Source: Candidatus Poribacteria bacterium
GTDB lineage: Bacteria > Poribacteria > WGA-4E > WGA-3G
Length of the DNA: 33,049 nucleotides
Assembly (NCBI GenBank): GCA_026706025.1
Contig: JAPOZO010000067.1
Coordinates: 1 to 33,049 of the forward strand
Reading direction: 5' to 3'
Positions 15,515 to 24,172 of this stretch are shown here, one piece after another (the first letter of the stretch is position 1; each line of letters begins with the position of its first letter). Below the pieces are notes generated by a model. That model was not told the DNA's origin. It saw nothing but the letters and a program-made list of their open reading frames with translations, and did no database searches. The translations under genes and the position numbers were made by a program.

Positions 15515-16273
15515 ATGGAAAATTTGATTACAGTGATTGGGCGCGGTCACTCTGGAACGCGCGCCATTTCGCATACATTATACGCCAGTGGGGTTTTCAT
15601 GGGGAGCCAAATTAACCCTTCCGGCGATAAGATCCCGCCGCATGCGATGTATGATGCCTGCCGAGTCATGGCGCAATATGTCAAATGGGAGGGTGGACTC
15701 TCATGGGATTTTGATCCCTTATTTACGATGCCGATTGATCCAGAGTTTGAGCGACTAATCAATATCTATCTTGAAGATGTCCTGAAGGCTCCTGTTGCGC
15801 ATAAAGGTTGGAAGATACCAGAAACGACGTTAGTTTATCCTTGGATCATCCGGATATTTCCTGAGATAAAGTACATCCACTGGATTCGGGACCCGCGGGA
15901 TTGTATTCGGGGCAGCCACAAAACGGATGACCTTCGGGATTTTGGGGTTGTGTATCCTGAAACGGACGACCTCTATGAGAGACGCGCCATTTCTTGGATC
16001 TATCAATATAAACTCATGCAAGCGACACCGATGCCTAAGCATGTTATCCAAATTCGCTTTGAGGATTTCGTGTTAGATCAGGAACGGACACTCAAGGCAC
16101 TTGAGGCATTCTTAGATATTCCATTGGGTAGGATTATCGTGCGTCCTGACGCAGTAGGACGCTGGAAAAGAGACCTCGCGGAATTGAATCCAGGTGCGTC
16201 GTTACCGCACTACGAGTTTGAGTTTCTAAAAAAAGCAATCGTTGAAAACGGGTATCCGTTAACAGCAACGTAA
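15515..16273 (+). CDS. Sulfotransferase-like protein
   Basis: This 252-residue protein is counted from ATG at 15515. A TTG three codons earlier is possible, but no ribosome site supports either start. GRGHSGTR at residues 9-16 fits the 5'-phosphosulfate loop of PAPS-dependent sulfotransferases. IHWIRDPRDCIRGSH near residues 124-138 fits the 3'-phosphate-binding motif (R-D-P-x-D plus a later S). The C-terminal part (WKRDLAEL) is like the end helices of the family. The family moves sulfate from PAPS to sugars or small molecules. The acceptor cannot be predicted. It lies 19 bases before the oxidoreductase at 16293 on the same strand, probably in one operon. Confidence 0.75.
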   Translation: MENLITVIGRGHSGTRAISHTLYASGVFMGSQINPSGDKIPPHAMYDACRVMAQYVKWEGGLSWDFDPLFTMPIDPEFERLINIYLEDVLKAPVAHKGWKIPETTLVYPWIIRIFPEIKYIHWIRDPRDCIRGSHKTDDLRDFGVVYPETDDLYERRAISWIYQYKLMQATPMPKHVIQIRFEDFVLDQERTLKALEAFLDIPLGRIIVRPDAVGRWKRDLAELNPGASLPHYEFEFLKKAIVENGYPLTAT

Positions 16274-16292
16274 CAGAAGAAAGGAACTATTT

Positions 16293-17318
16293 ATGGCAAC
16301 GAATACTCCTTACCGTGTTGGACTCGTCGGGACCGGGGGAATTGCGAACGCACACGGTAGTGCATGTCAGCAAGCACCGAGTGCTGAATTGGCGGCGATC
16401 TGTGACGTGTCAGAAAATGCCTTAGCCAATTTCGGTGAACGATTTGATGTGGCACCTGAAAACCAGTATCTCTCTCTGGAAGAGATGTTAGATGCTGAAG
16501 ACTTGGACATCGCGGTTATCTGTACGTGGGGTGCCTTCCACGCTGAGGTCGGTATCCAGCTTTCAGAATCCCGCCAAGTCAAAGCGATCCTGTGTGAAAA
16601 GCCGTTTACATCAACGGCAGCGGAGGCGGAAGCGTTTGTCGGAGCGGCCCAAGAGAACGGCGTTATCGTGGCGGAAGCGTTTAAATTTCGGCATCATCCG
16701 ATGCACCTCAAGGCGAAAGAACTCATTGATTCGGGGGCAATCGGCGAGTTTAAGGTGCTTCGTAGCACCTTCTGCACCGGTGGCGGTGGCGGCGGACCAG
16801 AGACACGTAAGCCTGAGGCGAATTGGCGGTTTAATAAAGCGAAGGGTGGCGGTAGTATTTACGATTTGGCGTGTTACAATATCCACCATGCGCGATTTAT
16901 GTTTGGTGCTGAACCGATTCGGGTATCGGGAATGTCTCAAGCCGGATTAGAAGTGGACGACGGTTCCTATCTATTATTAGTATTTCCCGGTGAACGGGTT
17001 GCCCATATTTCTACGGGTTTTAATTGTGCTGGTGGACAGTACGCCGAAATGGCTGGACTCGGTGGGATGCTTAGAATTGATAGAGCCTGGAACAACGAAA
17101 ACTCAGCCGTCAATATTGAGATGACGACACGAGAGGGCAGAGAAGTCATTGATTTTGAACCGTGTTTCCAGTTCGCATTGCAATTGGAGCACATGTGCGA
17201 AGTTTTAGGGACCGGGAAACCGCACCGAATCTCACCGGAAAGTTGTGTGAATCAGATGCGCGTCATTGATGCCGCCTTTGAGGCAATGGCAACCGGACGG
17301 ACGGTCGAGTTAGGATAG
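16293..17318 (+). CDS. Gfo/Idh/MocA-family oxidoreductase
   Basis: This 341-residue protein has the normal length for the family. An N-terminal Rossmann fold carries VGLVGTGGIANAHG (residues 9-22), followed by ICDVSENAL and the CEKPFT motif near residue 100, whose Lys is usual at the active site. The C-terminal domain carries GGGSIYDLACYNIHHARFMF, matching the family's G-G-x-x-x-D-x-x-x-H pattern. These enzymes oxidise or reduce sugars and inositols with NAD(P). The start ATG follows AAAGGAAC at good spacing. The short gap after the sulfotransferase suggests joint transcription, perhaps in modification of a sugar; that link is inference. Confidence 0.88.
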   Translation: MATNTPYRVGLVGTGGIANAHGSACQQAPSAELAAICDVSENALANFGERFDVAPENQYLSLEEMLDAEDLDIAVICTWGAFHAEVGIQLSESRQVKAILCEKPFTSTAAEAEAFVGAAQENGVIVAEAFKFRHHPMHLKAKELIDSGAIGEFKVLRSTFCTGGGGGGPETRKPEANWRFNKAKGGGSIYDLACYNIHHARFMFGAEPIRVSGMSQAGLEVDDGSYLLLVFPGERVAHISTGFNCAGGQYAEMAGLGGMLRIDRAWNNENSAVNIEMTTREGREVIDFEPCFQFALQLEHMCEVLGTGKPHRISPESCVNQMRVIDAAFEAMATGRTVELG

Positions 17319-17329
17319 CAGATTTTAAT

Positions 17330-17427
17330 AGTTATCGGTTGTCGGTTATCAGTTTGTGGCGGTTGTGTTCGTTTCGTCTGCTACAAGCAACTCTTAACCG
17401 ATAACTGAAAACTGATAACTGAAAACT
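17330..17427. repeat. GATAACTG-type repeat cluster between two genes
   Basis: AGTTATCGGTT (17330-17340) matches AACCGATAACT (17396-17406) as an inverted repeat, and GTTATCAGTTT (17345-17355) matches AAACTGATAAC (17409-17419). GATAACTGAAAACT occurs twice directly in tandem (17400-17413, 17414-17427). The pairings cross, so only one hairpin can form at a time. The cluster ends 7 bases before the next start codon, leaving that gene without an obvious ribosome site. Confidence 0.6.
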
Positions 17428-17434
17428 ATTTATT

Positions 17435-18133
17435 ATGGCGAATTTTGCAGCGACAAAAGCACTCACTTTTGACCTGTTCGGTACAATCTTGGATTTAGGC
17501 GGCAGTCTTACGCCGTTCATTAGCGAATCGTTGGATGCCCACGCTGCGGCAGATGTATCTGCGGATGAATTTTGGGCGCAGTGGCGTTACAGACAGCGAA
17601 TTGAGCAGTATCAGGACACAATTATGATGCTTGGGCATAGCGGCTATTTGGAAACGGTGCGGCGCGCGTTGCACTACACGCTGAGACGCAACAATATTGA
17701 TGCCTCATCCGATACAGTGCAAGAATTTATGCGCGGTTGGCAGCAGCTTTCCCCGTTTCCAGAAGTTTTGGCTGCACTCTCGCAGCTGCAATCTCGGTAT
17801 CGGTTGGTGGTCTTATCCAACGGGGATCCGTCGTTTTTGGACTACCTTGTTAGAGAACGCGTTGCGTGGGATTTTGACGATGTGATCTCAGTTACATCGG
17901 TCGGTGCGTTTAAACCGCATCCAGCAGTCTATCGCGCCGCTGCTGGGAAATTGGGTCTTGAAGTCAATGCGTGTCTCATGGTGTCAGCGAATTCGTTTGA
18001 CATCATGGGGGCACGGGCATGCGGTTATAAGGGGGCGTTTGTTAACCGTTACCTACTGCCATACGAAGAGACACCGTACCAACCTGATGTAATGGTAGGA
18101 GATTTTACGGCATTGGCAGATGCGTTGCTGTGA
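17435..18133 (+). CDS. HAD-superfamily hydrolase, haloacid-dehalogenase type II-like
   Basis: This 232-residue protein has a nucleophile motif FDLFGTILD with Asp at residue 13. It then shows VVLSNGD (motif II), KPHPAVYRAA (motif III lysine) and VSANSFDIMGARACGYKGAF (motif IV). The last is typical of type II L-2-haloacid dehalogenases, where SSNxxDxxGA is found. Members remove halide from 2-haloacids, but many relatives are phosphatases, so the substrate is uncertain. The start ATG sits just after a repeat cluster and lacks a ribosome site. It lies 116 bases after the oxidoreductase gene on the same strand. Confidence 0.8.
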   Translation: MANFAATKALTFDLFGTILDLGGSLTPFISESLDAHAAADVSADEFWAQWRYRQRIEQYQDTIMMLGHSGYLETVRRALHYTLRRNNIDASSDTVQEFMRGWQQLSPFPEVLAALSQLQSRYRLVVLSNGDPSFLDYLVRERVAWDFDDVISVTSVGAFKPHPAVYRAAAGKLGLEVNACLMVSANSFDIMGARACGYKGAFVNRYLLPYEETPYQPDVMVGDFTALADALL

Positions 18134-18158
18134 CGGTAGCTAGAGCACATAGGTGCTG

Positions 18159-19508
18159 CTACCGATCTTCTTCAATCCGCGGGCGAAAACTACGTCCTCT
18201 GCTGTCAGTCAAAAGCACATCGGATAATTTGACTGTTATGGGTTTGCCAGCGACGACCTCAAAAGTGACAGTGGCTAGTTTACAATTCACGATACCTGTG
18301 CGTGAAAGCGTGTGCGCGGCGAGTTTCACACGATTTCCAGACACAACGGGTGCAACAAAGACTGCGCCACCCAGTAGATGATCTGTTGTACTGCTGACAT
18401 AGCGGAGAGCCGTAGCATCAAATTTCACGGTTGCTTGATACGCTATTACGCGCCTTTCACCTGAGATGTTAAGGCTAAAAGTTAATTGTTCACCAACTTT
18501 TGCGGATTGGAACGGGGTTGATGAAAAACTGACCAACGTCTGTTTTGCGGGGACGAGCGCCCACAAACCTATCGTACCATCATCGCCAGCACTGGCAAGT
18601 GTGCGTCCATCCGGACTAAAAACGACATATTCAACCAGCGATGTGTGTCCTGTAAAGGTTTTCAAGGGAGCACCGCTTATTGTATCCCACAAGCGAATTG
18701 TTTTATCTGTCTTGCCACCAGCACTTGCGATCATTTTCCCATTCGGGCTGAATGCAACGCTCAGAACATTATGTGTATGCCCTGTGAGTGTTTTCAGGTG
18801 TTTGCCACTGGTCGCGTTCCATAAACGGATAGACCTGTCCCAGCTGCCACTTGCGATTGTCTTTCCATCTGGGCTGAATGCAACACAAGTGACACTTGCT
18901 TTATGCCCTGTGAGTGTTTTCAGGTGTTTGCCATTCGTTGTATTCCATAACCGAATTTGACTATCCTTACCGCTACTTGCGAGAATTTGACTATCCGGAC
19001 TGAACGCCATCCCCCGAATACCGTCCTTGTGTCCTGTGAGTGTTTTTAAAGGTTTACCTGTGGCAGCGTCCCATAGACGGATTGTGGTGTCCCAGCTGCC
19101 ACTTGCGATTGTTTTGCCATCTGGGCTGAATGTAACGTGCCAGACCCTTGCGGTATGTCCTTTGAGGGTTTTCAGTTGCACGCCTGTGGCAGCATCCCAC
19201 AAACGGACGGTATCATCTCCACTACCACTTGCAATCAATTCCCCGTTGGGACTGAAGGAGACGCTATAAATTTTACCTGTATGTCCTGTAAGTGTCCTCG
19301 GTTGGGTGCCTTTGACGAGGTTCCACACCCAAATCATCTTGTCCCACCCGCCACTAACGAGTGTGTTCCCATCTGGACTGAACGCAACGCTCCGTACCCA
19401 AGCCGTGTGCCCGAAAAGGAAGTGTTGGTTTGTAGAATGTTGGCTGAAAGCGCATGGTAGGCACGAGAAGATTGCTACCGCTAAAATGCAAAAAAATGTT
19501 GTTTTCAT
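18159..19508 (-). CDS. Secreted seven-bladed WD40 protein with cohesin-like C-terminus
   Basis: This 449-residue protein has a signal peptide of about 23 residues (ending CAFSQ). Seven WD40 repeats follow from about 34 to 330, each with H-T...VAFSPDG...IASGS...IRLWD. Seven is the number that closes one propeller. From about 335 to 440 comes a cohesin-like beta domain (GEQLTFSLNI, YQATVKFDATALRYVS, KLSDVLLTDSRG). It resembles the larger neighbour at 20253-23150 but stops straight after the cohesin-like module, with no dockerin or sorting-like end. It may therefore be released or may partner another surface protein. No clear ribosome site precedes the ATG at 19506-19508. Confidence 0.85.
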   Translation of the reverse strand: MKTTFFCILAVAIFSCLPCAFSQHSTNQHFLFGHTAWVRSVAFSPDGNTLVSGGWDKMIWVWNLVKGTQPRTLTGHTGKIYSVSFSPNGELIASGSGDDTVRLWDAATGVQLKTLKGHTARVWHVTFSPDGKTIASGSWDTTIRLWDAATGKPLKTLTGHKDGIRGMAFSPDSQILASSGKDSQIRLWNTTNGKHLKTLTGHKASVTCVAFSPDGKTIASGSWDRSIRLWNATSGKHLKTLTGHTHNVLSVAFSPNGKMIASAGGKTDKTIRLWDTISGAPLKTFTGHTSLVEYVVFSPDGRTLASAGDDGTIGLWALVPAKQTLVSFSSTPFQSAKVGEQLTFSLNISGERRVIAYQATVKFDATALRYVSSTTDHLLGGAVFVAPVVSGNRVKLAAHTLSRTGIVNCKLATVTFEVVAGKPITVKLSDVLLTDSRGRSFRPRIEEDR

Positions 19509-19571
19509 GAGTAGGGTATTTTGATTTATTTGATGTTTCTAACGTTCGATTGTCTTTTGTTTGGTTCAATT

Positions 19572-20252
19572 TCAATGCTCCGTCTCGGTTTTCATTTTAC
19601 CCCACGACGTAGTTACAAGTTGTGCCGCGGGAGAGAGAGACAACTGCTTCGGATCAAACCAATTGCCAGAATGGTTACTGCCATCGTCTGTCAGCTGCGT
19701 ACGCTGATGATTCTTCAAATTGATTTTGAAGATTTGTGAGTCGCTTCCAACAACACCTTCAGTGTAAATAAGTTCGTCGCCGGAGGGTCCCCAAGCAGGT
19801 GCATTCGCGATTAATGAGTTAATCCGACTGAAATAACTGCCGTCGCGGTTAATGATGTATACAGACTGTTGTTTTTTTCGGGGACGAAACCAGACAAAAG
19901 CGAACCTATTATCGGTTGGAGACCACGCGGGGTAGAACATTCGGGGGAAATCATTTTGGAGGAGGGTCTCTTGTTTGTGGGTCTCTAAATTGATAAATCG
20001 GATTTGGTGGCTTGCCCAGTGAATCTCATCGGCGACGACAAAGGCAATTTCTGTGCCATCCGATGACCAAGTTGGATCCCCACTGTGAACATTTTTTAAA
20101 TGAACAATATGTTTCACGGATGCCTCATCTGCGCTTACAGTGTGAATATTTATACCGTCCGCGACCCGGTGAGAATAAGCGATTCTTTCACCATCTGGTG
20201 ACCATGACAGATTTTTCTGAAAAATAGCGGATCGGTTGTAGGGTGGTGTTGC
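19572..20252 (-). pseudogene. TolB-like PD40 propeller fragment lacking a proper start
   Basis: The open frame holds PD40/TolB-type repeats: LSWSPDGERIAYS, PTWSSDGTEIAF, PAWSPTDNRFAF and PAWGPSGDELIY. It opens directly after the TAG stop (20253-20255) of the WD40 gene upstream and lies in the same frame as that gene. There is no ATG, signal peptide or ribosome site. The first usable start is GTG at 20115-20117, which would cut off the first repeat (181 residues remain). It is best read as the 3' remnant of a gene whose front was lost when the WD40 gene arrived next to it. A rare readthrough product is possible but would follow a C-terminal sorting-like module, which makes it unlikely. Confidence 0.6.
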
Positions 20253-23150
20253 CTATTTCATAATCACCATTTTCCGAGTTACTGTGAAATCTCCGGTTGT
20301 TAAGGTATAGAAATATACGCCACTTGCAACGGGTTCACCAAGTTCGTTTCTACCATCCCAATATGCCGCATGGCTCCGGTCCTGATAGGTACCCGCAGGT
20401 TGATGTCCGAGTGCTAAAGTGCACACCAGTTTGCCGTGTGCTGCATAGATACGAAGCGTCACGTCCGCGGGTGCTGCCAACTGATACGGTATCCATGTCT
20501 CAGGATTGAAAGGGTTCGGATAGTTTGCGAGAAGTGCCGTCTCTTTCGGCATCAACGCTGCAAGGAGTTGCTGCAGCACTAAAATGCCACGCTGGAAAGC
20601 GGGATCTGATAGTGCAATTTGTTGTGCTTCATGCAGCCATTGTTGGACATCTGCGCTTGTGAGAGCAGCAATTTGAGCGTCATGCCTCCACACTGCTGGT
20701 GCTCCTGCGGTGTTGGTTATTGCCCCTGCCACCAGTGCGAGATCGACAATATTAACAATGCCATCTCCGTTGACATCGGCTAAATTTTCGCCCGTCTGGT
20801 GAAAGTTTGAGGCGACGATGACCAGATCTTGGACGTTCACGACACCGTTGCCGTCCAAGTCGCCTACTGAGAGCAAGGGTTCCGTTATTTGTCCAGTTTT
20901 GACTCGCGCATACGAAATTCTACCAGCACTGTCAGTGAGAAGCACATCAGATAATGTTAGCGTGGAGGCTTTCGGGGCAAGGACCTCAAACGTAATGGTC
21001 GCAAGCGTACCAGAACCGTTGGCTTCTCCACCGAGAGACGTTGCGGCAAGCGTTCCCTTGTTCTCTGCAATGAGAGCAGGGATCACGTACGCGTCCGAGG
21101 GTAGGTAGTCTCCATGGGTGCTTTGAAGAAAACGGAGTGCAGAGGGGTCAAACCGGACGGTTGCCTGATAACCTGCCACGGTGCTTCCGTCTGCAATACT
21201 GAGAGCAAATGTGAGTTGCTCGCCGATAGCGGGTGATTGTACCGGAGATGGCGAAAAACTCACAGTCGCGTACATATTGGTTTGCGGGGTAAAGTTCCAC
21301 AAAAGCACAGTCCCATCTAAACTTGCACTGGCGAGTGTGTTACCATCTGGACTAATCGTAACGCCGAGAACTCCACTTGTATGTCCGCTCAGGGTTTGTA
21401 CATGTGCCCCGGAGATAGTATCCCACAGACGGATGGTGTCATCTAAACTCGCGCTCACGAGGGTGTCGCCATCTGAAGTGTATGCGATGCTAAAGACGTA
21501 ATCTGTGTGTCCAGTTAACGTCTGCTTATGCTCACCGAAAACGGTGTCCCATAGGCGAATGGTGCCATCATCACTTGCACTGGCGAGTGTAGCCCCATCC
21601 GGGCTGAACACAAGGCTTCTGACATAATCCGTATGTCCAGTGAGTGTCTGATGGTGCTGACCGGACGCAACATCCCATAGATAGATAGTCCCGTCCGCCC
21701 TGCCGCTGGCGAGCGTATCCCCATCTGGACTGAAGGTAACACTCAGGATACCCTCAGACTGCCCGATCAGTATCTGCTGGAGTGAACCGGTGGCAGCGTT
21801 CCATAGGCGGATGGTGCTATCGAAACTTGCACTTGCGAGTATAGCCCCATCCGGGCTGAATGCAACACTGCTGACGGCATCTGCATGCCCTGTCAACGTT
21901 TGTTGATGTTCACCGGTGGCAGCGTTCCAAAGACGGATCGTTTCGTCGTCACTTGCACTTGCGAGTGTAGCCCCATCGGGGCTGAACACAGTACTCCCGA
22001 CCCAAGCAGTATGTCCAGTCAGCGTGTGCGTGGATACGCCAGAGTTCGTGTTCCAGAGACGCAGTGTACCGTCCGTGCTACCGCTTGCCAGCACTCCGTC
22101 AGTCGTACTAAATGCGACGCTACTGATATAATTCGTATATCCTGTTAGGGTCTGTCTGTGTCCGCCGAAGACAGCGTCCCAGAATCGGATGGTGCCATCC
22201 GTACTGGCACTCGCAATCGTTCCACCGCTGGTGCTGTATGCGACGCTCAAAACAGCACCCTCATGTCCTACGAGGGTCAAATTATGCTGTCCGGATGCAG
22301 CATTCCACACGCGGATAGTGCCATCACCGCTGCCACTGGCGATTGTGTCTCCATTTGCGCCGAACGCAACACCGAAGACAGCCCCTGTATGCCCAGTTAG
22401 CGGTGCCCGCTGGACCACACCGAAGGTCGTATTCCATAAACGGATAGTGCCATCACCACTGCCACTCGCAAGGTTCCCTCCATTTGGGTTGAAAGCGACA
22501 GTATAGATAGCATCTGTATGGCCTGTTAATGTCCGCTGTTCCTCTCCAGATGCGACATCCCATAAGCGTATAGTGCCGTCCGCGCTGCCACTCGCAACTG
22601 TCGCTCCATTCGTATTGAAAGCGACAGTATAGACAACATCTGTATGGCCTGTTAATGTCCGCTGTTCCTCTCCAGATGCGACATCCCATAAGCGTATAGT
22701 GCCATCGCCACTTCCACTCGCCAATGTAAGGCTATCCGCCCCGAAAGCAGCACTAAAAACGGGTCCTGTATGTCCAGTGAGTGTCCGTTGATGCGCGCCT
22801 GTGGCAGCATCCCACAGACGGATAGTGCCGTCCGTACTACAACTCGCGAGGGTCGCACCGTCCGGGCTGAATGCAACGTCACTGGTACTACTTGTATGCC
22901 CCGTGAGGAGTGCTACTTCCTCATAAGTCTGGGCATTATAGAGCCAAACACCGATAGAACTTGCGACCGCCATGCGCGTGCCGTCTGGCGAATACTGTAA
23001 TTCGTTTATCCTCCCTTTACCGAGACGTGCCTTGGCACCTTCGGGTAAGCTGAATAGGGATGGATCTTGATCTTGGGCAAAGCTGCTGGGTAGATGTGCG
23101 TTTAAAAGGATAAGTAGCGTTAGTAAGATGAAAAATAATATTTTATTCAT
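20253..23150 (-). CDS. Large secreted WD40 protein with cohesin-like, dockerin-like and C-terminal sorting-like modules
   Basis: 965 residues. Signal peptide to about residue 26 (ending SSFAQ). Fourteen WD40 repeats of about 42 residues follow (about 43-635), enough for two seven-bladed propellers; the first is the least typical. A cohesin-like domain (about 640-755) has GEQLTFALSI, YQATVRFDPSALRFL and LSDVLLTDSAG. A dockerin-like pair of calcium loops, DLDGNGVVNVQDL and DVNGDGIVNIVDL, lies at about 764-808. NYPNPFNPETWIPYQL at 876-891 opens the FlgD-Ig or sorting-like end with YWDGRN and SGVYFY. It is probably a surface scaffold. Two adjacent blades share a recent 126-base duplication. A GGAG box lies 14 bases before the ATG, further than usual. 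Confidence 0.88.
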   Translation of the reverse strand: MNKILFFILLTLLILLNAHLPSSFAQDQDPSLFSLPEGAKARLGKGRINELQYSPDGTRMAVASSIGVWLYNAQTYEEVALLTGHTSSTSDVAFSPDGATLASCSTDGTIRLWDAATGAHQRTLTGHTGPVFSAAFGADSLTLASGSGDGTIRLWDVASGEEQRTLTGHTDVVYTVAFNTNGATVASGSADGTIRLWDVASGEEQRTLTGHTDAIYTVAFNPNGGNLASGSGDGTIRLWNTTFGVVQRAPLTGHTGAVFGVAFGANGDTIASGSGDGTIRVWNAASGQHNLTLVGHEGAVLSVAYSTSGGTIASASTDGTIRFWDAVFGGHRQTLTGYTNYISSVAFSTTDGVLASGSTDGTLRLWNTNSGVSTHTLTGHTAWVGSTVFSPDGATLASASDDETIRLWNAATGEHQQTLTGHADAVSSVAFSPDGAILASASFDSTIRLWNAATGSLQQILIGQSEGILSVTFSPDGDTLASGRADGTIYLWDVASGQHHQTLTGHTDYVRSLVFSPDGATLASASDDGTIRLWDTVFGEHKQTLTGHTDYVFSIAYTSDGDTLVSASLDDTIRLWDTISGAHVQTLSGHTSGVLGVTISPDGNTLASASLDGTVLLWNFTPQTNMYATVSFSPSPVQSPAIGEQLTFALSIADGSTVAGYQATVRFDPSALRFLQSTHGDYLPSDAYVIPALIAENKGTLAATSLGGEANGSGTLATITFEVLAPKASTLTLSDVLLTDSAGRISYARVKTGQITEPLLSVGDLDGNGVVNVQDLVIVASNFHQTGENLADVNGDGIVNIVDLALVAGAITNTAGAPAVWRHDAQIAALTSADVQQWLHEAQQIALSDPAFQRGILVLQQLLAALMPKETALLANYPNPFNPETWIPYQLAAPADVTLRIYAAHGKLVCTLALGHQPAGTYQDRSHAAYWDGRNELGEPVASGVYFYTLTTGDFTVTRKMVIMK
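22511..22703 (-). repeat. Recent 126-bp duplication of a WD40 blade
   Basis: A 67-base block at 22511-22577 is identical to 22637-22703, exactly 126 bases (42 codons, one blade) away. The other blades of this gene differ far more at the DNA level, so this is a young internal duplication. Confidence 0.75.
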
Positions 23151-23268
23151 TGTGAGATGAGATTCTCCTTTGGTAGACTACTATAGAATGCCTGCAAACG
23201 AATTTCCAGTGATTTTCTGAGTATGCCACGAAAAAGTGTATTGCGTCAGTTATTGGCGTGAATTAGAC

Positions 23269-24105
23269 TCAGGACCAGACGTATACCTCATTATCTTCTG
23301 GAGAATATCCGATAAAAACCGCCAAAACGATTCGGGCGCGTGTGCCTTGGACGGGCGGTACTTCATGGATGCAGCGGGTATTGAAAAAGTAAAGGTCTCC
23401 CTGCTGCAAATCGACCTGATAGTTCTCTATGCCGTTGTCAAGAGCATATCGATCAAAGGTTTCCTCAGCAATGTATGGTTGAATTTCATCGGACCAGAGG
23501 CATCGATGCAGAATGGCTTGCGTGCCTTTTCCTTTTTCGTCGGCGTTTTGGACGCACAGCACACCTGCAAATTGGTGTTCAAAGCGGTAGACGGCATAAT
23601 CGGTGCGTTGTTCACGGTATTTGACATGATCAATATGAGGCTTGTAACTATGCGTTTCGTAGTGGACCCGGAAAATTGCCGGACCGTAGCGTGCGCCGCT
23701 GGGTTCTCGCGCAACCTTCACTTCTTTACCGGGAGAAAGCACAGTGAGGGAGTTGTAGATGAGGTCCACGGGGTTATCAAATCCGTCAAATAGGAAGTTA
23801 AAGAGGTGTTCTGTTGCTTTCGCGTGTGCCAAGAATTTTGCCTTATCGCCGCCACGATTACCGAGGCTGGTACCGATGTCAATACGGGAGCGTTTGTCAG
23901 GGGAATTGATGTCCGCTTCATCGCGCATCAAGCCCATATTTGTGAACCGATTAATAAGCCCTTGGCACTGTGTCGGTGAATAGGCATTCCGCAGGATGAT
24001 GGCAGGTACTTCGGCTTGGGAAAGTGCGTAAATCGGGTCGCTATAGGCTTGACAAACCGTTTCAAGGTCAGGCTCCGCCGGGAGCCAATTGCTTAGGGTG
24101 TTCAT
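23269..24105 (-). CDS. 2-oxoglutarate/Fe(II)-dependent oxygenase-like protein
   Basis: This 278-residue protein is counted from ATG at 24103-24105, chosen because GGAGG lies 5 bases upstream. A GTG five codons earlier overlaps that site and is less likely. Candidate metal ligands are H157 and D159 in YKPHIDHVKY and H247 in RCIHEVPP; R256 or R258 in TRARIVLAVF would hold 2-oxoglutarate. The H-x-D...H set is complete, so it fits a hydroxylase or related oxygenase rather than a halogenase lacking the Asp. The substrate is unknown. It lies 67 bases downstream of a phytanoyl-CoA-dioxygenase-like gene on the same strand, with a hairpin between them. Confidence 0.7.
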   Translation of the reverse strand: MNTLSNWLPAEPDLETVCQAYSDPIYALSQAEVPAIILRNAYSPTQCQGLINRFTNMGLMRDEADINSPDKRSRIDIGTSLGNRGGDKAKFLAHAKATEHLFNFLFDGFDNPVDLIYNSLTVLSPGKEVKVAREPSGARYGPAIFRVHYETHSYKPHIDHVKYREQRTDYAVYRFEHQFAGVLCVQNADEKGKGTQAILHRCLWSDEIQPYIAEETFDRYALDNGIENYQVDLQQGDLYFFNTRCIHEVPPVQGTRARIVLAVFIGYSPEDNEVYVWS

Positions 24106-24127
24106 GGTAACCTCCGTCACGAATTTC

Positions 24128-24154
24128 GTAGGGACGAGTTTACCTCGCCCCTAC
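24128..24154. repeat. Hairpin GTAGGGACGAG...CTCGCCCCTAC
   Basis: Two 11-base arms with one mismatch and a 5-base loop fill the space between two oxygenase genes. There is no T-tract. It looks like a dispersed intergenic palindrome and could slow or trim the transcript between the two genes. Confidence 0.55.
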
Positions 24155-24172
24155 TGACACCGCTGCATACAT

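Noticed and set aside
22453-22689. Open frame with repeated MGCRIWRGTADINRPYRC
   Set aside because: It is an alternate-frame shadow of the duplicated WD40 blade.
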